Source: Xenophilus sp. E41 (lineage in GTDB: Bacteria > Pseudomonadota > Gammaproteobacteria > Burkholderiales > Burkholderiaceae_C). From it: a DNA stretch of 64,000 nt. Position numbers and translations under genes: made by a program. Below, one piece after another: positions 51,496-62,005 of this stretch. Under the pieces are notes generated by a model. That model saw only the letters and a list, made by a program, of their open reading frames with translations. It was not told the DNA's origin and searched no databases. The DNA is taken from positions 1 through 64,000 of the forward strand of contig NZ_QPIB01000037.1 in assembly GCF_003671765.1 (NCBI RefSeq). The letters are read 5' to 3'. The stretch's first letter is position 1, and every line of letters starts with the position of its first letter.

Positions 51496-52143
51496 TCAGG
51501 CGGCGCGCAGCATGCCGCGCTCCTCGATGAAGCGCACCACCTGCGCCACGCCGTCCTGCGTCTTCAGGTTGGTCATCACATAAGGCTTGGCCTTGCGCAT
51601 GCGCTGCGTGTCCTGCTCCATCACGCCCAGGTCCGCGCCCACGTAGGGCGCCAGGTCGGTCTTGTTGATGACGAAGAGGTCGCTCTTCGTGATGCCGGGG
51701 CCACCCTTGCGCGGAATCTTCTCGCCGGCGGCGACGTCGATCACGTAGATCGTGAGGTCCGACAGCTCGGGGCTGAAGGTGGCGGCCAGGTTGTCGCCAC
51801 CGCTTTCGACGAAGACCACGTCGGCGTCCGGAAAGTCTTCCAGCATGCGGTCGATGGCCTCGAGGTTGATCGACGCGTCCTCGCGGATAGCGGTGTGCGG
51901 GCAGCCGCCCGTCTCCACGCCCATGATGCGCTCGGCCGGCAGGGCGCCGGCGACGGTGAGCAGGCGCTGGTCTTCCTTCGTGTAGATGTCGTTGGTGATG
52001 GCGACGAGGTCGTACTGCGCGCGCATCGTCTTGCACAGCATCTCCAGCAGCGTGGTCTTGCCGGAGCCGACGGGCCCGCCGATGCCCACGCGCAGGGGCG
52101 GCAGCTTCTTGGTGCGATTGGGGATGTGGTGCAGGGCGCTCAT
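51496..52143 (-). CDS. ureG: Urease accessory GTPase UreG
   Basis: 215-aa GTPase that drives nickel delivery to urease. The P-loop is [13 protein letters not shown], followed by DIYTKEDQ, the metal-binding CPH motif in [32 protein letters not shown] and [13 protein letters not shown]. The length is normal. It lies last in the leftward urease operon, 9 nt after ureF. Confidence 0.96.
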   Translation of the reverse strand: MSALHHIPNRTKKLPPLRVGIGGPVGSGKTTLLEMLCKTMRAQYDLVAITNDIYTKEDQRLLTVAGALPAERIMGVETGGCPHTAIREDASINLEAIDRMLEDFPDADVVFVESGGDNLAATFSPELSDLTIYVIDVAAGEKIPRKGGPGITKSDLFVINKTDLAPYVGADLGVMEQDTQRMRKAKPYVMTNLKTQDGVAQVVRFIEERGMLRAA

Positions 52144-52152
52144 GGGCTTGGC

Positions 52153-52854
52153 TCAGCTTCGGAAGAGTCTGGAGTACTGGGTTTCATGCCGGGCGGACAG
52201 CACCGCGAGCATGGGTGAAAAAGCCTGGCGGCTGTCGTCGTCGAGACGCATGGCCGCCTCGACGGCGGTGGGCATTTCGCGCGCGAGGCGCGCCAGCATG
52301 CGCTGGCCCGCGCTCTGGCCCAGCGGCACGGCCTTGACTGCCGCGGCGGTCATGTTCTCGGCCCAGCCGAAGGCGAAGGCCAGGCAGCCGTCGCGCACCG
52401 CGGCACCGCTGCGGGCAGCGGCGAAGGCGAAGGCCACCGGGTAGGTGACGGGCAGGCCGGCGAAGGCCTCGGCCGCGTCCTCGTGGTGCAGCTTGAGCCA
52501 TTCGAGGAAGGAGCGGCCCATCTGTTCGGTCTGCAGCAGGAACTCGGCGGACTCGCGGGTGGCCAGCACCCAGGCGTTCAGCGCCTGCACGCGCGCGCTG
52601 TCGGCGCGGCGCCATGCCTCGATCGCCGACGCGACCACGGCCAGGTCGCCGCGCGCGAGGGCGAGGTGTAGTTGGTCGACCAGCCAGTCGGCTGCCGTGG
52701 CCTCATCCTTCACGCCGGCCCATTCCACCGCCGCCTCGAGCCCCTCGGAGTACGAGAAGCCGCCCACCGGAAGTGCAGGCGAGGCGAGCCAGATCAGCTG
52801 CAGCAGGCTGCTGGCGTCGATGGTGTCGCGTGGCGCGGTCGCGGGCGCGTGCAT
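52153..52854 (-). CDS. ureF: Urease accessory protein UreF
   Basis: 233-aa all-helical accessory protein that, with UreD and UreG, forms the activation complex on apo-urease. Typical pieces are [32 protein letters not shown] and [20 protein letters not shown]. It starts 14 nt after the ureE stop. Confidence 0.95.
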   Translation of the reverse strand: MHAPATAPRDTIDASSLLQLIWLASPALPVGGFSYSEGLEAAVEWAGVKDEATAADWLVDQLHLALARGDLAVVASAIEAWRRADSARVQALNAWVLATRESAEFLLQTEQMGRSFLEWLKLHHEDAAEAFAGLPVTYPVAFAFAAARSGAAVRDGCLAFAFGWAENMTAAAVKAVPLGQSAGQRMLARLAREMPTAVEAAMRLDDDSRQAFSPMLAVLSARHETQYSRLFRS

Positions 52855-52868
52855 GGGCTCGATGGGCT

Positions 52869-53480
52869 TCAGTGCGAGTGATTGCAGCCGGGGCCGTGGA
52901 CATGCCCATGTCCGTGATGATCGCCGTGCACATGCTCGGGTGCGAGGACCAGCGGAGGCTGCCCATGGGCGTGTTCGTGCGGGTGGCCATGCGCGTCGTG
53001 GTCGTGGCCATGGCTGTGTCCACCGTGTCCGCCATACGCGCCCCCTTCGGGCTCGAAGGCGTCGTCCACCGCCACCACGATCAGGTGCATGGCGCGCAGC
53101 ATGTCGGCCAGCACATGGTCGGGTTCGATCTTCAGGTGGTCGGGCTGCAGCTCGATCGGCACGTGGCGGTTGCCCAGGTGATAGGCGGCGCGCGTGAGGT
53201 CGAAGGGCGTGCCGTGGGCCGGGCAGTGCGTGATGCGCAGCACCGGCTGCTTCGCGGCGACCACGCGCAGCAGCGACCCGTCTTCCAGCACCAGCACGTC
53301 GCCGCCGCGCACGGCCGTGCCGCGCGGCAGGAAGACGCCGACCTGCCGGCCCTGTGAATCGGTGGCGTCGAAGCGGCTCTTCTGGCGCACGTCCCAGTCG
53401 AGTTCGACCGTGGCGGCGCGCTTGAGCAGCACGGGCGCGAGACCGCGGCCCTGGGGCATGATTTTGTTGGCGGTGAGCAT
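52869..53480 (-). CDS. ureE: Urease accessory nickel chaperone UreE, long His-rich tail
   Basis: 203 aa. The N-terminal domain (about 1-75, [20 protein letters not shown]) and metal-binding domain (about 80-145, [27 protein letters not shown]) are followed by an unusually long His-rich tail (about 150-203, roughly 20 His in patterns such as [16 protein letters not shown]), which stores or delivers nickel. The size exceeds the tail-less UreE of many species. It follows the GNAT gene by an 83-nt gap in the operon. Confidence 0.95.
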   Translation of the reverse strand: MLTANKIMPQGRGLAPVLLKRAATVELDWDVRQKSRFDATDSQGRQVGVFLPRGTAVRGGDVLVLEDGSLLRVVAAKQPVLRITHCPAHGTPFDLTRAAYHLGNRHVPIELQPDHLKIEPDHVLADMLRAMHLIVVAVDDAFEPEGGAYGGHGGHSHGHDHDAHGHPHEHAHGQPPLVLAPEHVHGDHHGHGHVHGPGCNHSH

Positions 53481-53563
53481 GGTGTGTGGCGTCTGTTGGC
53501 AGGCAGTGAGGCAGGGCAGGGCGCCATTGTCCCGCGACACCATGGCCCTGTGGGTGCGGCGCC

Positions 53564-54043
53564 CTAGAGCATCCGCGTCATGAAGTGGCTCGCCGGGTCG
53601 TTCGTGTAGTCCGAGAACGGCGCACAGGCTTCGAAGCCGTGCCGGGCGTAGAGCGCCCGTGCCGGCGCGAAGAAGGGTTGGCTTCCCGTCTCCAGGCTCA
53701 TGCGGGTGTGTCCTGCGGCGCGGGCCTCGGCCAGTGCGTGGGTCAGCAACTGCGCCGCGATGCCCTGGCCGCGCAAGTGCGCGGCGGTGCGCATGGACTT
53801 GAGTTCCGAATGGCCGTCGTCCAGCCGTTTCAATGCCACGGTGCCCGCCAGCGCCTCGCCGGTCGCATCGGCCGTCCAGGCGCTCCAGAACCGGATCCCG
53901 GGTCGGCGCAGGCCCTCCAGGTCCAGCGCATGCACGCTTTCGGGCGGCGACACGCGGCGCATGTCCGCCAGATGCTCTTCCAGGAAGGCGGCGATGCGAG
54001 GGTCGCGCAGGTCGTCCAGGCGAATGTGCAGCGCCACCGCCAT
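53564..54043 (-). CDS. GNAT N-acetyltransferase inside the urease operon
   Basis: 159-aa acetyltransferase. The acetyl-CoA motif A is [20 protein letters not shown] (R-x-x-G-x-A), followed by [15 protein letters not shown] and [10 protein letters not shown]. The substrate is unknown. It starts 3 nt after the ureC stop, between ureC and ureE, so it is cotranscribed with urease genes. Similar insertions occur in urease operons of related Burkholderiales. Confidence 0.9.
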   Translation of the reverse strand: MAVALHIRLDDLRDPRIAAFLEEHLADMRRVSPPESVHALDLEGLRRPGIRFWSAWTADATGEALAGTVALKRLDDGHSELKSMRTAAHLRGQGIAAQLLTHALAEARAAGHTRMSLETGSQPFFAPARALYARHGFEACAPFSDYTNDPASHFMTRML

Positions 54044-54046
54044 CGG

Positions 54047-55765
54047 TCAGAAGAGGAAATAGCGCTGCGTCATCGGCAGCACTTTGGCCGGCTCGCAGGT
54101 CAGCAGCACGCCGTCGGCACGCACGGCGTAGGTCTGGTGGTCGATCTCCATCTTCGGCGCATAGCCGTTGTGGATCAGGTGCTCCTTGCGCACGCCGCGG
54201 ATGTTCTTCACCGCGCTCACGTTCTTGGCGAGGCCGTAGCGTTCCTTCACGCCTGCCGCCAGGCCGGCCTGCGACACGAAGGTCAGCGAGCTCTTCGCCA
54301 GCGAACCGCCGAAGGCGCCGAACATCGGCCGGTAGTGCACCGGCTGCGGCGTGGGGATGCTGGCGTTGGGGTCGCCCATCGCTGCCATGGCGATGCTCCC
54401 GCCCTTGAGGATGCAGAAAGGCTTGACGCCGAAGAAGGCCGGCTTCCACACGACGATGTCGGCCCACTTGCCCACTTCGAGGCTGCCCACCTCGTGCGCG
54501 ATGCCGTGCGAGATGGCGGGGTTGATCGTGTACTTGGCGATGTAGCGCCTGGCGCGGAAGTTGTCGGCGCGCTCGCTGTCCTCGGGCAGCGCGCCACGCT
54601 GTGCCTTCATCTTGCTCGCCGTCTGCCAGGTGCGGATGATGACCTCGCCCACGCGGCCCATGGCCTGCGAATCGCTGCTCATCATGCTGATGGCGCCCAG
54701 GTCGTGCAGGATGTCCTCGGCCGCGATGGTCTCCTTGCGGATGCGCGACTCGGCGAAGGCGAGGTCTTCGGCGATGGCGGCGTCGAGGTGGTGGCACACC
54801 ATGAGCATGTCGACGTGTTCGTCGAGCGTGTTCACGGTGTAGGGCATCGTGGGGTTGGTGGAGGAGGGCAGGAAGTTCGCCTCGCCCACCACGCGCAGGA
54901 TGTCCGGCGCGTGGCCGCCGCCCGCGCCCTCGGTATGGAACGCACACAGCGACCGGCCCTTGGTGGCCGCGATGGTGTCCTCGACGAAGCCCGACTCGTT
55001 CAGCGTGTCGGAATGGATCGCCACCTGCGTGTCGGTGGCCTCGGCCACGTCCAGGCAGTGGTCGATGGCCGAGGGCGTGGTGCCCCAGTCCTCGTGCAGC
55101 TTCAGGCCGATCACGCCGGCCTCGATCTGCTCGTGCAGGGCCTCCGGCCGGCTCGCGTTGCCCTTGCCCAGGAAGCCGAGGTTCATCGGGAAGGCATCGG
55201 CCGCCTGCAGCATGCGCTCGATGTGCCAGGGGCCGGGCGTGCAGGTGGTGGCGAAGGTGCCGGTGGCCGGCCCGGTGCCTCCGCCAAGCATGGTGGTCAC
55301 GCCGCTGGCCAGCGCCTCCTCGATCTGCTGCGGGCAGATGAAGTGGATGTGGCTGTCGATGCCGCCGGCCGTGACGATATTGCCCTCGCAGCTGATGACT
55401 TCGGTGCCGGGGCCGATGACGATGTCCACGCCGGGCTGCGTGTCGGGGTTGCCGGCCTTGCCGATGGCGGCGATGCGGCCGTCCTTGAGGCCGATGTCGG
55501 CCTTGACGATGCCCCAGTGATCGAGGATGAGCGCATTGGTCAGCACCGTGTCGACGCTGCCCTGCGCGCGCGTGCGCTGGCTCTGCGCCATGCCGTCGCG
55601 GATCGTCTTGCCGCCGCCGAACTTGACTTCTTCGCCGTAGCCGCCGGCGCGCAGGGTGTAGTCCTCCTCGACCTCGATCACCAGGCCCGTGTCGGCCAGG
55701 CGGACGCGGTCGCCCACGGTGGGGCCGAAAATTTCTGCATAGGCGCGGCGAGAGATGGTGGCCAC
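54047..55765 (-). CDS. ureC: Urease alpha (catalytic) subunit UreC
   Basis: 572 aa with all nickel-site residues visible: His pair in [11 protein letters not shown], carbamylated Lys in GLKLHEDWG, His in [11 protein letters not shown], His in [15 protein letters not shown] (catalytic flap region MVCHHLD follows) and Asp in SSDSQAMGR. It hydrolyses urea to ammonia and carbamate. The start is GTG 55765 ([19 protein letters not shown]), the usual UreC beginning. A 122-nt palindromic element separates it from ureB. Confidence 0.97.
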   Translation of the reverse strand: MATISRRAYAEIFGPTVGDRVRLADTGLVIEVEEDYTLRAGGYGEEVKFGGGKTIRDGMAQSQRTRAQGSVDTVLTNALILDHWGIVKADIGLKDGRIAAIGKAGNPDTQPGVDIVIGPGTEVISCEGNIVTAGGIDSHIHFICPQQIEEALASGVTTMLGGGTGPATGTFATTCTPGPWHIERMLQAADAFPMNLGFLGKGNASRPEALHEQIEAGVIGLKLHEDWGTTPSAIDHCLDVAEATDTQVAIHSDTLNESGFVEDTIAATKGRSLCAFHTEGAGGGHAPDILRVVGEANFLPSSTNPTMPYTVNTLDEHVDMLMVCHHLDAAIAEDLAFAESRIRKETIAAEDILHDLGAISMMSSDSQAMGRVGEVIIRTWQTASKMKAQRGALPEDSERADNFRARRYIAKYTINPAISHGIAHEVGSLEVGKWADIVVWKPAFFGVKPFCILKGGSIAMAAMGDPNASIPTPQPVHYRPMFGAFGGSLAKSSLTFVSQAGLAAGVKERYGLAKNVSAVKNIRGVRKEHLIHNGYAPKMEIDHQTYAVRADGVLLTCEPAKVLPMTQRYFLF

Positions 55766-55796
55766 AGCGTTGTCCTGGGTGGGAGGTTCAAAAAGT

Positions 55797-55918
55797 CGGA
55801 CAGCCGAACGCGGCGGGCGCAGAGGTGACGCGAAGGGCGCAGAAGAAATACCGCAATTTGCTTTGTCTTTCCTGCGTGTTCTGCGAAATCTCTGCGCCCT
55901 CTTGCGTTCGGCTGTCCG
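55797..55918. repeat. Long imperfect palindrome (MITE/REP-like) between ureB and ureC
   Basis: CGGACAGCCGAACGC at 55797-55811 and its exact inverse at 55904-55918 enclose an interior with further matching arms (GGGCGCAGA with TCTGCGCCC, CGCAGAA with TTCTGCG) and an AT-rich centre. The CGCAGAG/CGCAGAA rhythm is that of palindromic intergenic repeats found in many genomes. It could fold into a cruciform or, as RNA, a long hairpin between two genes whose products are needed in equal amount. Confidence 0.75.
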
Positions 55919-55928
55919 CGTTCGGTTT

Positions 55929-56237
55929 TCAGAGCGGCCCTTGCACCAGCCCGCGAAAGCCGTACACGGTGCGGGCGCCCGCATAGTCGACCAGCTCCAC
56001 CGTGCGCTGCTGCCCCGGCTCGAAGCGCACGGCCGTGCCCGAGGCGATGTTCAGCCGCATGCCGCGCGCGGCGTTGCGGTCGAAGTCGAGCGCGCCGTTG
56101 GTTTCGGCGAAGTGGTAGTGCGAGCCGACCTGGATGGGCCGGTCGGCGGTGTTCTTCACCACCACCGTCAGCGTGCGGCGGCCCGGATTCAGGTCGTGGT
56201 CGCCCGCGTCGATCAGCAGTTCACCAGGGATCGTCAT
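55929..56237 (-). CDS. ureB: Urease beta subunit UreB
   Basis: 102 aa: [20 protein letters not shown], then [20 protein letters not shown] and [20 protein letters not shown], the standard UreB sequence. It forms the trimer scaffold with UreA and UreC. It ends just beside the palindromic element and starts 13 nt after ureJ. Confidence 0.97.
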   Translation of the reverse strand: MTIPGELLIDAGDHDLNPGRRTLTVVVKNTADRPIQVGSHYHFAETNGALDFDRNAARGMRLNIASGTAVRFEPGQQRTVELVDYAGARTVYGFRGLVQGPL

Positions 56238-56250
56238 CGCCGCGCTCCGT

Positions 56251-56853
56251 TCAGGCGAGTCCGCCGAGCAGCGCGGCGCCCAGCAGCGCCACGGCCGCGC
56301 CGGCGATGCGCGGCATCCAGCGGTTGGCATGGCGCAGCGCGTAACCCAGGCCGATGCCGGCCACGTGCAGCAGCGCGGTGGCCGCGACCATGCCGGCCAG
56401 GGTGAGCGCCGCATCCGGCTCGCCGGCCAGTTCGTGGCCATGCGCGATGCCATGGAAGATCGCGAACACACCGACCAGCGCCGCGGCGGCCATTGCCGGG
56501 AGACGCTTCTGCGTGAGCACCAGCAGGCCCAGCACCAGCAGCGAGGCCGCGATCATCGGTTCCACCGCGGGCAGGTGCAGGCCGGCCAGGCCCATCAGTG
56601 CACCCACCAGCAGCATGGCGACGAAGCCCAGCGGCGCCCACAGCAGGTCGGTACCGCGGCGCGCCACCAGGGCGCTCCACAGGCCCACCGCCACCATGGC
56701 GGCCAGGTGGTCCAGACCGGTCAGCGGGTGCATGAAGCCCGCGGCCAGGCCGTGGTGCAGGCCGGCATCGGCGCCCGTGTGGGCGAGGGCGGGCAGGGCG
56801 GTCAGGCTGGCGAGCGCAACGGCGGCGACGCGGGCAGGGCGGGTGAAGGACAT
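56251..56853 (-). CDS. ureJ: HupE/UreJ-family nickel permease
   Basis: 200-aa membrane protein with a signal-like first helix ([19 protein letters not shown]) and about six further helices. [20 protein letters not shown] is the metal-binding signature of HupE/UreJ, and [10 protein letters not shown] is a second His motif. It supplies nickel to urease. It lies between ureA and ureB, the order seen in Comamonadaceae and Alcaligenaceae. Confidence 0.94.
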   Translation of the reverse strand: MSFTRPARVAAVALASLTALPALAHTGADAGLHHGLAAGFMHPLTGLDHLAAMVAVGLWSALVARRGTDLLWAPLGFVAMLLVGALMGLAGLHLPAVEPMIAASLLVLGLLVLTQKRLPAMAAAALVGVFAIFHGIAHGHELAGEPDAALTLAGMVAATALLHVAGIGLGYALRHANRWMPRIAGAAVALLGAALLGGLA

Positions 56854-56873
56854 GGGGGCGGTCTCCGGGGAAA

Positions 56874-57176
56874 TCAGGCAATCGGCTGGTGCACGGTCAC
56901 GAGCTTCGTGCCGTCGGGAAAGGTTGCTTCGACCTGGATGTCGGGAATCATCTCCGGCACCCCTTCCATCACGTCGTCGCGCGTCAGGACGGAACGGCCC
57001 TCGCTCATCAGCGCGGCGACCGTCTTGCCGTCGCGCGCACCTTCCATGACGGCGGCTGAGATCAGGGCCACCGCCTCGGGATAGTTCAGCTTCAGCCCGC
57101 GGGCCTTGCGCCGCTCCGCCAGCAGGGCGGCGGTGAAGATCAGGAGCTTGTCTTTCTCTCTGGGAGTCAATTCCAT
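56874..57176 (-). CDS. ureA: Urease gamma subunit UreA
   Basis: 100 aa: [70 protein letters not shown]. It is the first gene of the visible leftward urease operon. Its start is only 42 nt from the divergent permease-kinase gene, so both promoters overlap. ureD, often found just upstream, is not here. Confidence 0.97.
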   Translation of the reverse strand: MELTPREKDKLLIFTAALLAERRKARGLKLNYPEAVALISAAVMEGARDGKTVAALMSEGRSVLTRDDVMEGVPEMIPDIQVEATFPDGTKLVTVHQPIA

Positions 57177-57218
57177 ATCGCTGGGCTCGATGTTGCTTCG
57201 CTGTGGTCGCGAAGCATT

Positions 57219-60200
57219 ATGGGCAACGACGCATCCTTGCAACAGTCGTGCCGCGGGCCGGCTTCGGCATGGAATGTGCACCGCAATGGTGTGCCCCCTG
57301 ACTCCGCCTCCGCCATCGAACCGTCCGACGCCGACCGCGAGGACGCGCCCCAGCGCATCGTCAAGGTCCGGCGCGACTACAACAGCTGGGTCGGCAGCGA
57401 GACGCTGGAGGACTACGCGCTGCGCTTCACGCCGCAGCGCTTTCGCAAGTGGTCGGAATGGCGCGTGGCCAACACCGCCTTCGGGGCGGCGTCCTTCCTG
57501 ATCCTGGAAGCCGTGGGCGCCACGCTGCTGGTGCAGTACGGCTTCGCGAACGCCTTCTGGGCCATCCTGGCGACGGGACTCATCATCTTCCTGGCCGGCT
57601 GGCCGATCAGCGTCTACGCGGCGCGCTACGGCGTCGACATGGACCTGCTCACGCGTGGCGCGGGCTTCGGCTACATCGGCTCGACCATCACTTCGCTGAT
57701 CTACGCCAGCTTCACCTTCATCTTCTTCGCGCTCGAGGCGGCCGTGATGGCCTACGCGCTGGAACTGGCCCTGGGCGTCCCGCCGGCCTGGGGCTACCTG
57801 GTGTGTGCGCTGGTCGTCATCCCGCTGGTCACGCACGGCGTCTCGGCCATCAGCCGCCTGCAGCTGTGGACGCAGCCGATCTGGCTGCTCATGCTGGTGG
57901 TGCCCTTCGGCTTCGTGCTGATGCGCGATCCTGGTGCGTTTGCCGGCATCACGCACTACGCCGGGGATCGCAGAGGTTCGGCGGGCTTCAGTCTGCACCT
58001 TTTCGGTGCCGCGTTGACGGTGGGCATCGCCCTCATCACCCAGATGGGCGAGCAGGCCGACTACCTGCGTTTCATGCCCGCGCGCACCCGCGCCAACCGT
58101 GGCCGCTGGTGGCTGGGCGTGATGGCGGGCGGGCCGGGCTGGGTGGTGCTGGGCGTGGTCAAGATGCTGGGCGGCGCGCTGCTGGCCTACCTGGCGATCA
58201 CCCACATGGTGCCGACCGAACGCGCCGTGGACCCGAACCAGATGTACCTCGCGGCCTACGAGTACGTCTTCCCGCACTACGGCTGGGCGGTGGCGGCGAC
58301 GGCGCTCTTCGTCGTGATCTCGCAGCTCAAGATCAACGTGACCAACGCCTACGCGGGCTCGCTGGCCTGGAGCAACTTCTTCTCGCGCGTCACGCACAGC
58401 CACCCGGGGCGCGTGGTGTGGGTGGTGTTCAACGCGCTCATCGCCTTCATGCTGATGGAGATGAACGTGTTCGAGGCCCTGGGCGACGTGCTGGGCCTGT
58501 ACGCCAACATCGCCATCGCCTGGATGATGGCGGTGGTCGCCGACCTGGTGGTCAACAAGCCGCTGGGCCTGTCGCCGCCGGGCATCGAGTTCAAGCGCGC
58601 CCACCTGTGGGACATCAACCCGGTCGGCGTCGGCGCGATGGTGCTGGCCTCGGCCCTGTCGATCACGGCGCACCTGGGCGTGTTCGGGCCGCTGGCGCAG
58701 TCCTTCTCGGCCGTGATCGCGCTGGGCACGGCCTTCGTGACGGCGCCGCTGATCGCGTGGGCGACGAAGGGGCGCTATTACCTTGCGCGTGACTCCGCTC
58801 CCGTCCGCCAACGGGAGAAGGGGAGAAAAATCCGTTGGGCAAAGGTCGAGCAAGCCGCGTCGGCAGCGCTGGTCACCCAGCGCTGCGTGATCTGCGAACG
58901 GGAGTACGAAGGCCCCGACATGGCGCATTGCCCCGCGTACCAGGGCGCCATCTGTTCGCTGTGCTGCACCCTCGACGCCCGCTGCGGCGACCTGTGCAAG
59001 CCGCAGGCCTCGCTTTCGGCGCAGTGGTCGGCCACCCTGCGCTGGCTGCTGCCGCGGCGCGTGTGGCCCTACCTCGACACCGGCCTGGGCCACTTCATCA
59101 TGCTCATGCTGATCGTCGTGCCGCTGCTGGCGGCGGTGTTCGGCGTGCTCTACCAGCAGGAGCTGCGCGGCGTCGGCGAATGGGTGCAGGCGGGCACCGC
59201 CGCGGCCCCGGGCGTGGGCAAGGCGGTGGGCGCCGAGGTGGGCAGCGCACTGCGCGGCGGCTTCTTCAAGGCCTACATGGCGCTGCTGCTCATCGCGGGC
59301 ATCGTCGCCTGGTGGCTGGTGCTGGCGCACCAGAGCCGCAAGGTGGCGCAGGAGGAGTCGAACCGCCAGACCCACCTGCTCATGCGCGAGATCGAACTGC
59401 ACCGCGAGACCGACCGCGCCCTGCAGGAGGCCAAGCAGACGGCCGATGCCGCCAACCAGGCCAAGAGCCGCTACATCAGCGCCATCAGCCACGAACTGCG
59501 CACGCCGCTCAACTCGATCCTCGGCTACGCCCAGCTCATGGGCGAGGACGCCTCCGTGCCGCCGCACCGCCAGCAGGCCGTGGCGGTCATCAAGCGCGGC
59601 GGCGAGCACCTGCTGTCGCTCATCGAGGGCACGCTGGACCTGGCCCACATCGAGTCGGGCAAGCTGACGTTGCAGGCGCGGCCGCTGCGCTTCGTCGACA
59701 TGCTGCGCGAGCTGGCCGAGATGTTCGAGCCGCAGGCCGCCGACAAGGGCCTGCGCTTTCGCTTCGAGCCCACGGGCGCCCTGCCCGAGGTGGTGCGCGC
59801 CGACGAGAAGCGCGTGCGCCAGATCCTCATCAACCTGCTGGGCAATGCCATCAAGTTCACCGCCCGCGGCGAGGTGGGCCTGCGCGTGGCCTATGCGCGC
59901 GAGTTCGCCACCCTCGAGATCGAGGACACCGGCCCCGGCATGGACGCGCAGGCGCTGGCGCGCATCTTCGAGCCCTTCGTGCGCGTCGAGTCGCCCGGCA
60001 CGGCGGCCACACCGGGCGCCGGCCTGGGCCTGACCATGGCCAAGATGCTCACCGACCTCATGGGCGGCGAGATGAAGGTGCAGAGCACGCCCGGGCAGGG
60101 CTCGGTGTTCCGGGTGCGTCTTTTCCTGCCGCGGGTGCACGACGCGCCGGCGCGGGCGGCGAACACGGCCCCGTCGCCTGCCGTGGCGGCACGCCCCCGC

Positions 60201-60941
60201 CGTGGCTACGAAGGCGAGCGCCGCCGCCTGCTGGTGGTCGACAACGAGGAGACCGACCGCGAACTGCTCGTGCATCTGCTGGCGCCGCTGGGCTTCGAGC
60301 TGCGCACCGCCGCCAGCGGCCACGACGCGCTCGACCTGCTGGCCGCCGGCTTCCGTCCCCACGCCATGTTCGTCGACCTTGCGATGCCGGGCATCGACGG
60401 GTGGGAAACGCTGCGCCGGGCGCGGGCCTTCTGGGAGGCAGGCGACGGCGGGGGCCGGCCGGCGCCGGGCCGCCCCAAGCCGGACGCGGCCCCCTCGGGG
60501 GGCAGCGAGGACACGCAGTGCCGAGCGTGGGGGCCAGCAACCGCCATCGTCTCGGCCAATGCCTTCGACAAGCGGCTGGAGAACGACGTCGGCATCACGC
60601 CCGAGGACTTCTTCGTCAAGCCGGTGCGCCACAGCGAGCTGCTGGACTGGTTGGAGCGCCGGCTGCAACTGCGCTGGACCGACACGCCCGCGACGGCGGC
60701 GCAGCCGCCCGCAGCCGAGGCGCCCGTGGCCCCGTCGCCCGAACGCCTGCGTGCCCTGGAAGAGGCCGTCCAGCTCGGTTACCTTCGCGGCATCATGAAG
60801 CAGCTCGACGAGATCGACGCGGCGCAGCCGGCCTGTGCCGCCTGGACCGCGCAGCAGCGCACGCGCGCGCGGCAGTTCCAGTTCGAAGCGATGGCCGAGG
60901 CCATCCGCCGCGCCGGCGCGGCGCCGGAGTCCGTGGCATGA
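57219..60941 (+). CDS. NCS1 permease fused to a hybrid histidine kinase
   Basis: 1240 aa. Residues about 55-540 form an NCS1 (purine/cytosine/hydantoin/allantoin type) permease with about 12 helices ([59 protein letters not shown]). Residues about 560-600 are a Cys-rich module ([29 protein letters not shown]) that may bind zinc. Two more helices follow (about 625-710). The kinase part has [20 protein letters not shown] (acceptor His near 763), [10 protein letters not shown] and [12 protein letters not shown], then a receiver ([12 protein letters not shown], Asp in MFVDLAMPG, Lys in FFVKPVRHS) interrupted by a repeat-derived insert at 60451-60536, and a short helical tail. It probably couples sensing of a transported nitrogen compound to the REC-LuxR protein encoded next. 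Confidence 0.93.
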   Translation: MGNDASLQQSCRGPASAWNVHRNGVPPDSASAIEPSDADREDAPQRIVKVRRDYNSWVGSETLEDYALRFTPQRFRKWSEWRVANTAFGAASFLILEAVGATLLVQYGFANAFWAILATGLIIFLAGWPISVYAARYGVDMDLLTRGAGFGYIGSTITSLIYASFTFIFFALEAAVMAYALELALGVPPAWGYLVCALVVIPLVTHGVSAISRLQLWTQPIWLLMLVVPFGFVLMRDPGAFAGITHYAGDRRGSAGFSLHLFGAALTVGIALITQMGEQADYLRFMPARTRANRGRWWLGVMAGGPGWVVLGVVKMLGGALLAYLAITHMVPTERAVDPNQMYLAAYEYVFPHYGWAVAATALFVVISQLKINVTNAYAGSLAWSNFFSRVTHSHPGRVVWVVFNALIAFMLMEMNVFEALGDVLGLYANIAIAWMMAVVADLVVNKPLGLSPPGIEFKRAHLWDINPVGVGAMVLASALSITAHLGVFGPLAQSFSAVIALGTAFVTAPLIAWATKGRYYLARDSAPVRQREKGRKIRWAKVEQAASAALVTQRCVICEREYEGPDMAHCPAYQGAICSLCCTLDARCGDLCKPQASLSAQWSATLRWLLPRRVWPYLDTGLGHFIMLMLIVVPLLAAVFGVLYQQELRGVGEWVQAGTAAAPGVGKAVGAEVGSALRGGFFKAYMALLLIAGIVAWWLVLAHQSRKVAQEESNRQTHLLMREIELHRETDRALQEAKQTADAANQAKSRYISAISHELRTPLNSILGYAQLMGEDASVPPHRQQAVAVIKRGGEHLLSLIEGTLDLAHIESGKLTLQARPLRFVDMLRELAEMFEPQAADKGLRFRFEPTGALPEVVRADEKRVRQILINLLGNAIKFTARGEVGLRVAYAREFATLEIEDTGPGMDAQALARIFEPFVRVESPGTAATPGAGLGLTMAKMLTDLMGGEMKVQSTPGQGSVFRVRLFLPRVHDAPARAANTAPSPAVAARPRRGYEGERRRLLVVDNEETDRELLVHLLAPLGFELRTAASGHDALDLLAAGFRPHAMFVDLAMPGIDGWETLRRARAFWEAGDGGGRPAPGRPKPDAAPSGGSEDTQCRAWGPATAIVSANAFDKRLENDVGITPEDFFVKPVRHSELLDWLERRLQLRWTDTPATAAQPPAAEAPVAPSPERLRALEEAVQLGYLRGIMKQLDEIDAAQPACAAWTAQQRTRARQFQFEAMAEAIRRAGAAPESVA
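60451..60536. repeat. Comamonadaceae-type intergenic repeat inside the receiver domain
   Basis: The segment contains GGGCCGCCCCAAGCCGG, GGCCCCCTCGGGGGGCAGCG and GCGAGCGTGGGGGCC-like parts, with a CCCCCTCGGGGG hairpin core. I know this pattern from intergenic DNA of Comamonadaceae. Here it lies in frame inside a coding region and adds about 30 residues ([20 protein letters not shown] and on) between two secondary elements of the receiver domain. Confidence 0.7.
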
Positions 60942-61969
60942 AGCCGCCGCCGTCGCCCCTGGCCGCCAGCCTGCGCGAGGAGACCGCGCGCGGCGACCTG
61001 GTGCTCATCGTCGACGACGTGCCCGACAACCTCGCCGTGCTGCACGACGCGCTGGACGAGTCGGGCTACACGGTGCTGGTGGCGACCAGCGGCGAGGCCG
61101 CACTGGTCCGCGCCGCCCAGGCGCAGCCCGACATCGTGCTGCTCGACGCCATGATGCCGGGGATGGACGGCTTCGAGGTCGCGCGCCGGCTCAAGGCCGA
61201 TGTGGCCACGGCGCACATTCCCATCGTGTTCATGACCGGGCTGACCGAGACCGAGCACCTGGTGGCCGCGCTGGACGCCGGCGGCGTGGACTACGTGACC
61301 AAGCCGATCAAGCCCAAGGAAGTGCTGGCGCGCATGAACGTGCACCTGCAGGGCGCCCGCGCCGCGCGCCAGCAGGCCCAGCAGGCCGGCCAGGCGCGCA
61401 ATGCGCTCGATGCCTTCGGCTATGCCAGCATCACGGTGCGCATGCCCGAGGGGCGACTCATCTGGCAGACATCGCTGGCGCGCGACCTGCTGCTGCGCTA
61501 TTGCGGCACCACCGCGCCGCAGACGCCCGCAGCCGTGCTCGACTGGCTGCACCAGCACCTGCCTACCACGGCAGGCGGTGTGGAGCCGCCGCCGCTGACC
61601 ATCGAGCAGGGCGCGCGCCACCTGCAGCTGCGCGTGCACCAGCAGACGGGAGACCGGGACGAGCCCGGGCAGAACCTGCCGGGCTGGGCCGGCGACTGGC
61701 TGCTCATCATCCGCGAGGTGTCCGACGCCAGCGTGATCGAGGCCATGAGCCTGGCACTCAAGCTCACGGCGCGCGAGGCCGAGGTGCTGTACTGGGTGGT
61801 CAAGGGCAAGACCAACAAGGACATCGGCGACATCCTCGGCAGCAGCCCGGCCACCGCCAAGAAGCACCTCGAGCGCGTGTTCGTCAAGCTCGGCGTGGAG
61901 ACGCGCACCGCGGCGGCGGGTGTGGCCCTCAAGCGCATCCGCATGATCCAGCCGCATTTCGAGGTGTAG
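60938..61969 (+). CDS. Response regulator with LuxR-type output
   Basis: 343 aa with a receiver ([16 protein letters not shown], phospho-Asp in [13 protein letters not shown], Lys in [10 protein letters not shown]), a middle region of about 120 aa without a clear family, and a LuxR helix-turn-helix ([20 protein letters not shown], then [20 protein letters not shown]). The start overlaps the stop of the permease-kinase gene (ATGA), so they are a translationally coupled pair. The urease operon next door is a likely target. Confidence 0.94.
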   Translation: MKPPPSPLAASLREETARGDLVLIVDDVPDNLAVLHDALDESGYTVLVATSGEAALVRAAQAQPDIVLLDAMMPGMDGFEVARRLKADVATAHIPIVFMTGLTETEHLVAALDAGGVDYVTKPIKPKEVLARMNVHLQGARAARQQAQQAGQARNALDAFGYASITVRMPEGRLIWQTSLARDLLLRYCGTTAPQTPAAVLDWLHQHLPTTAGGVEPPPLTIEQGARHLQLRVHQQTGDRDEPGQNLPGWAGDWLLIIREVSDASVIEAMSLALKLTAREAEVLYWVVKGKTNKDIGDILGSSPATAKKHLERVFVKLGVETRTAAAGVALKRIRMIQPHFEV

Positions 61970-62005
61970 CGAAGGCGCCATGCGGGGCGGCTATGCTGCG
62001 CGCCC

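Noticed and set aside
52869-53030. A repetitive GTG/CAT-rich stretch that looks like a tandem repeat
   Set aside because: It encodes the His-rich tail of UreE, so the repeat is explained by the protein.
56874-60668. A long minus-strand frame continuing upstream of ureA
   Set aside because: Only the last 100 codons are UreA. The upstream part is antisense to the permease-kinase gene and has no protein-like sequence.
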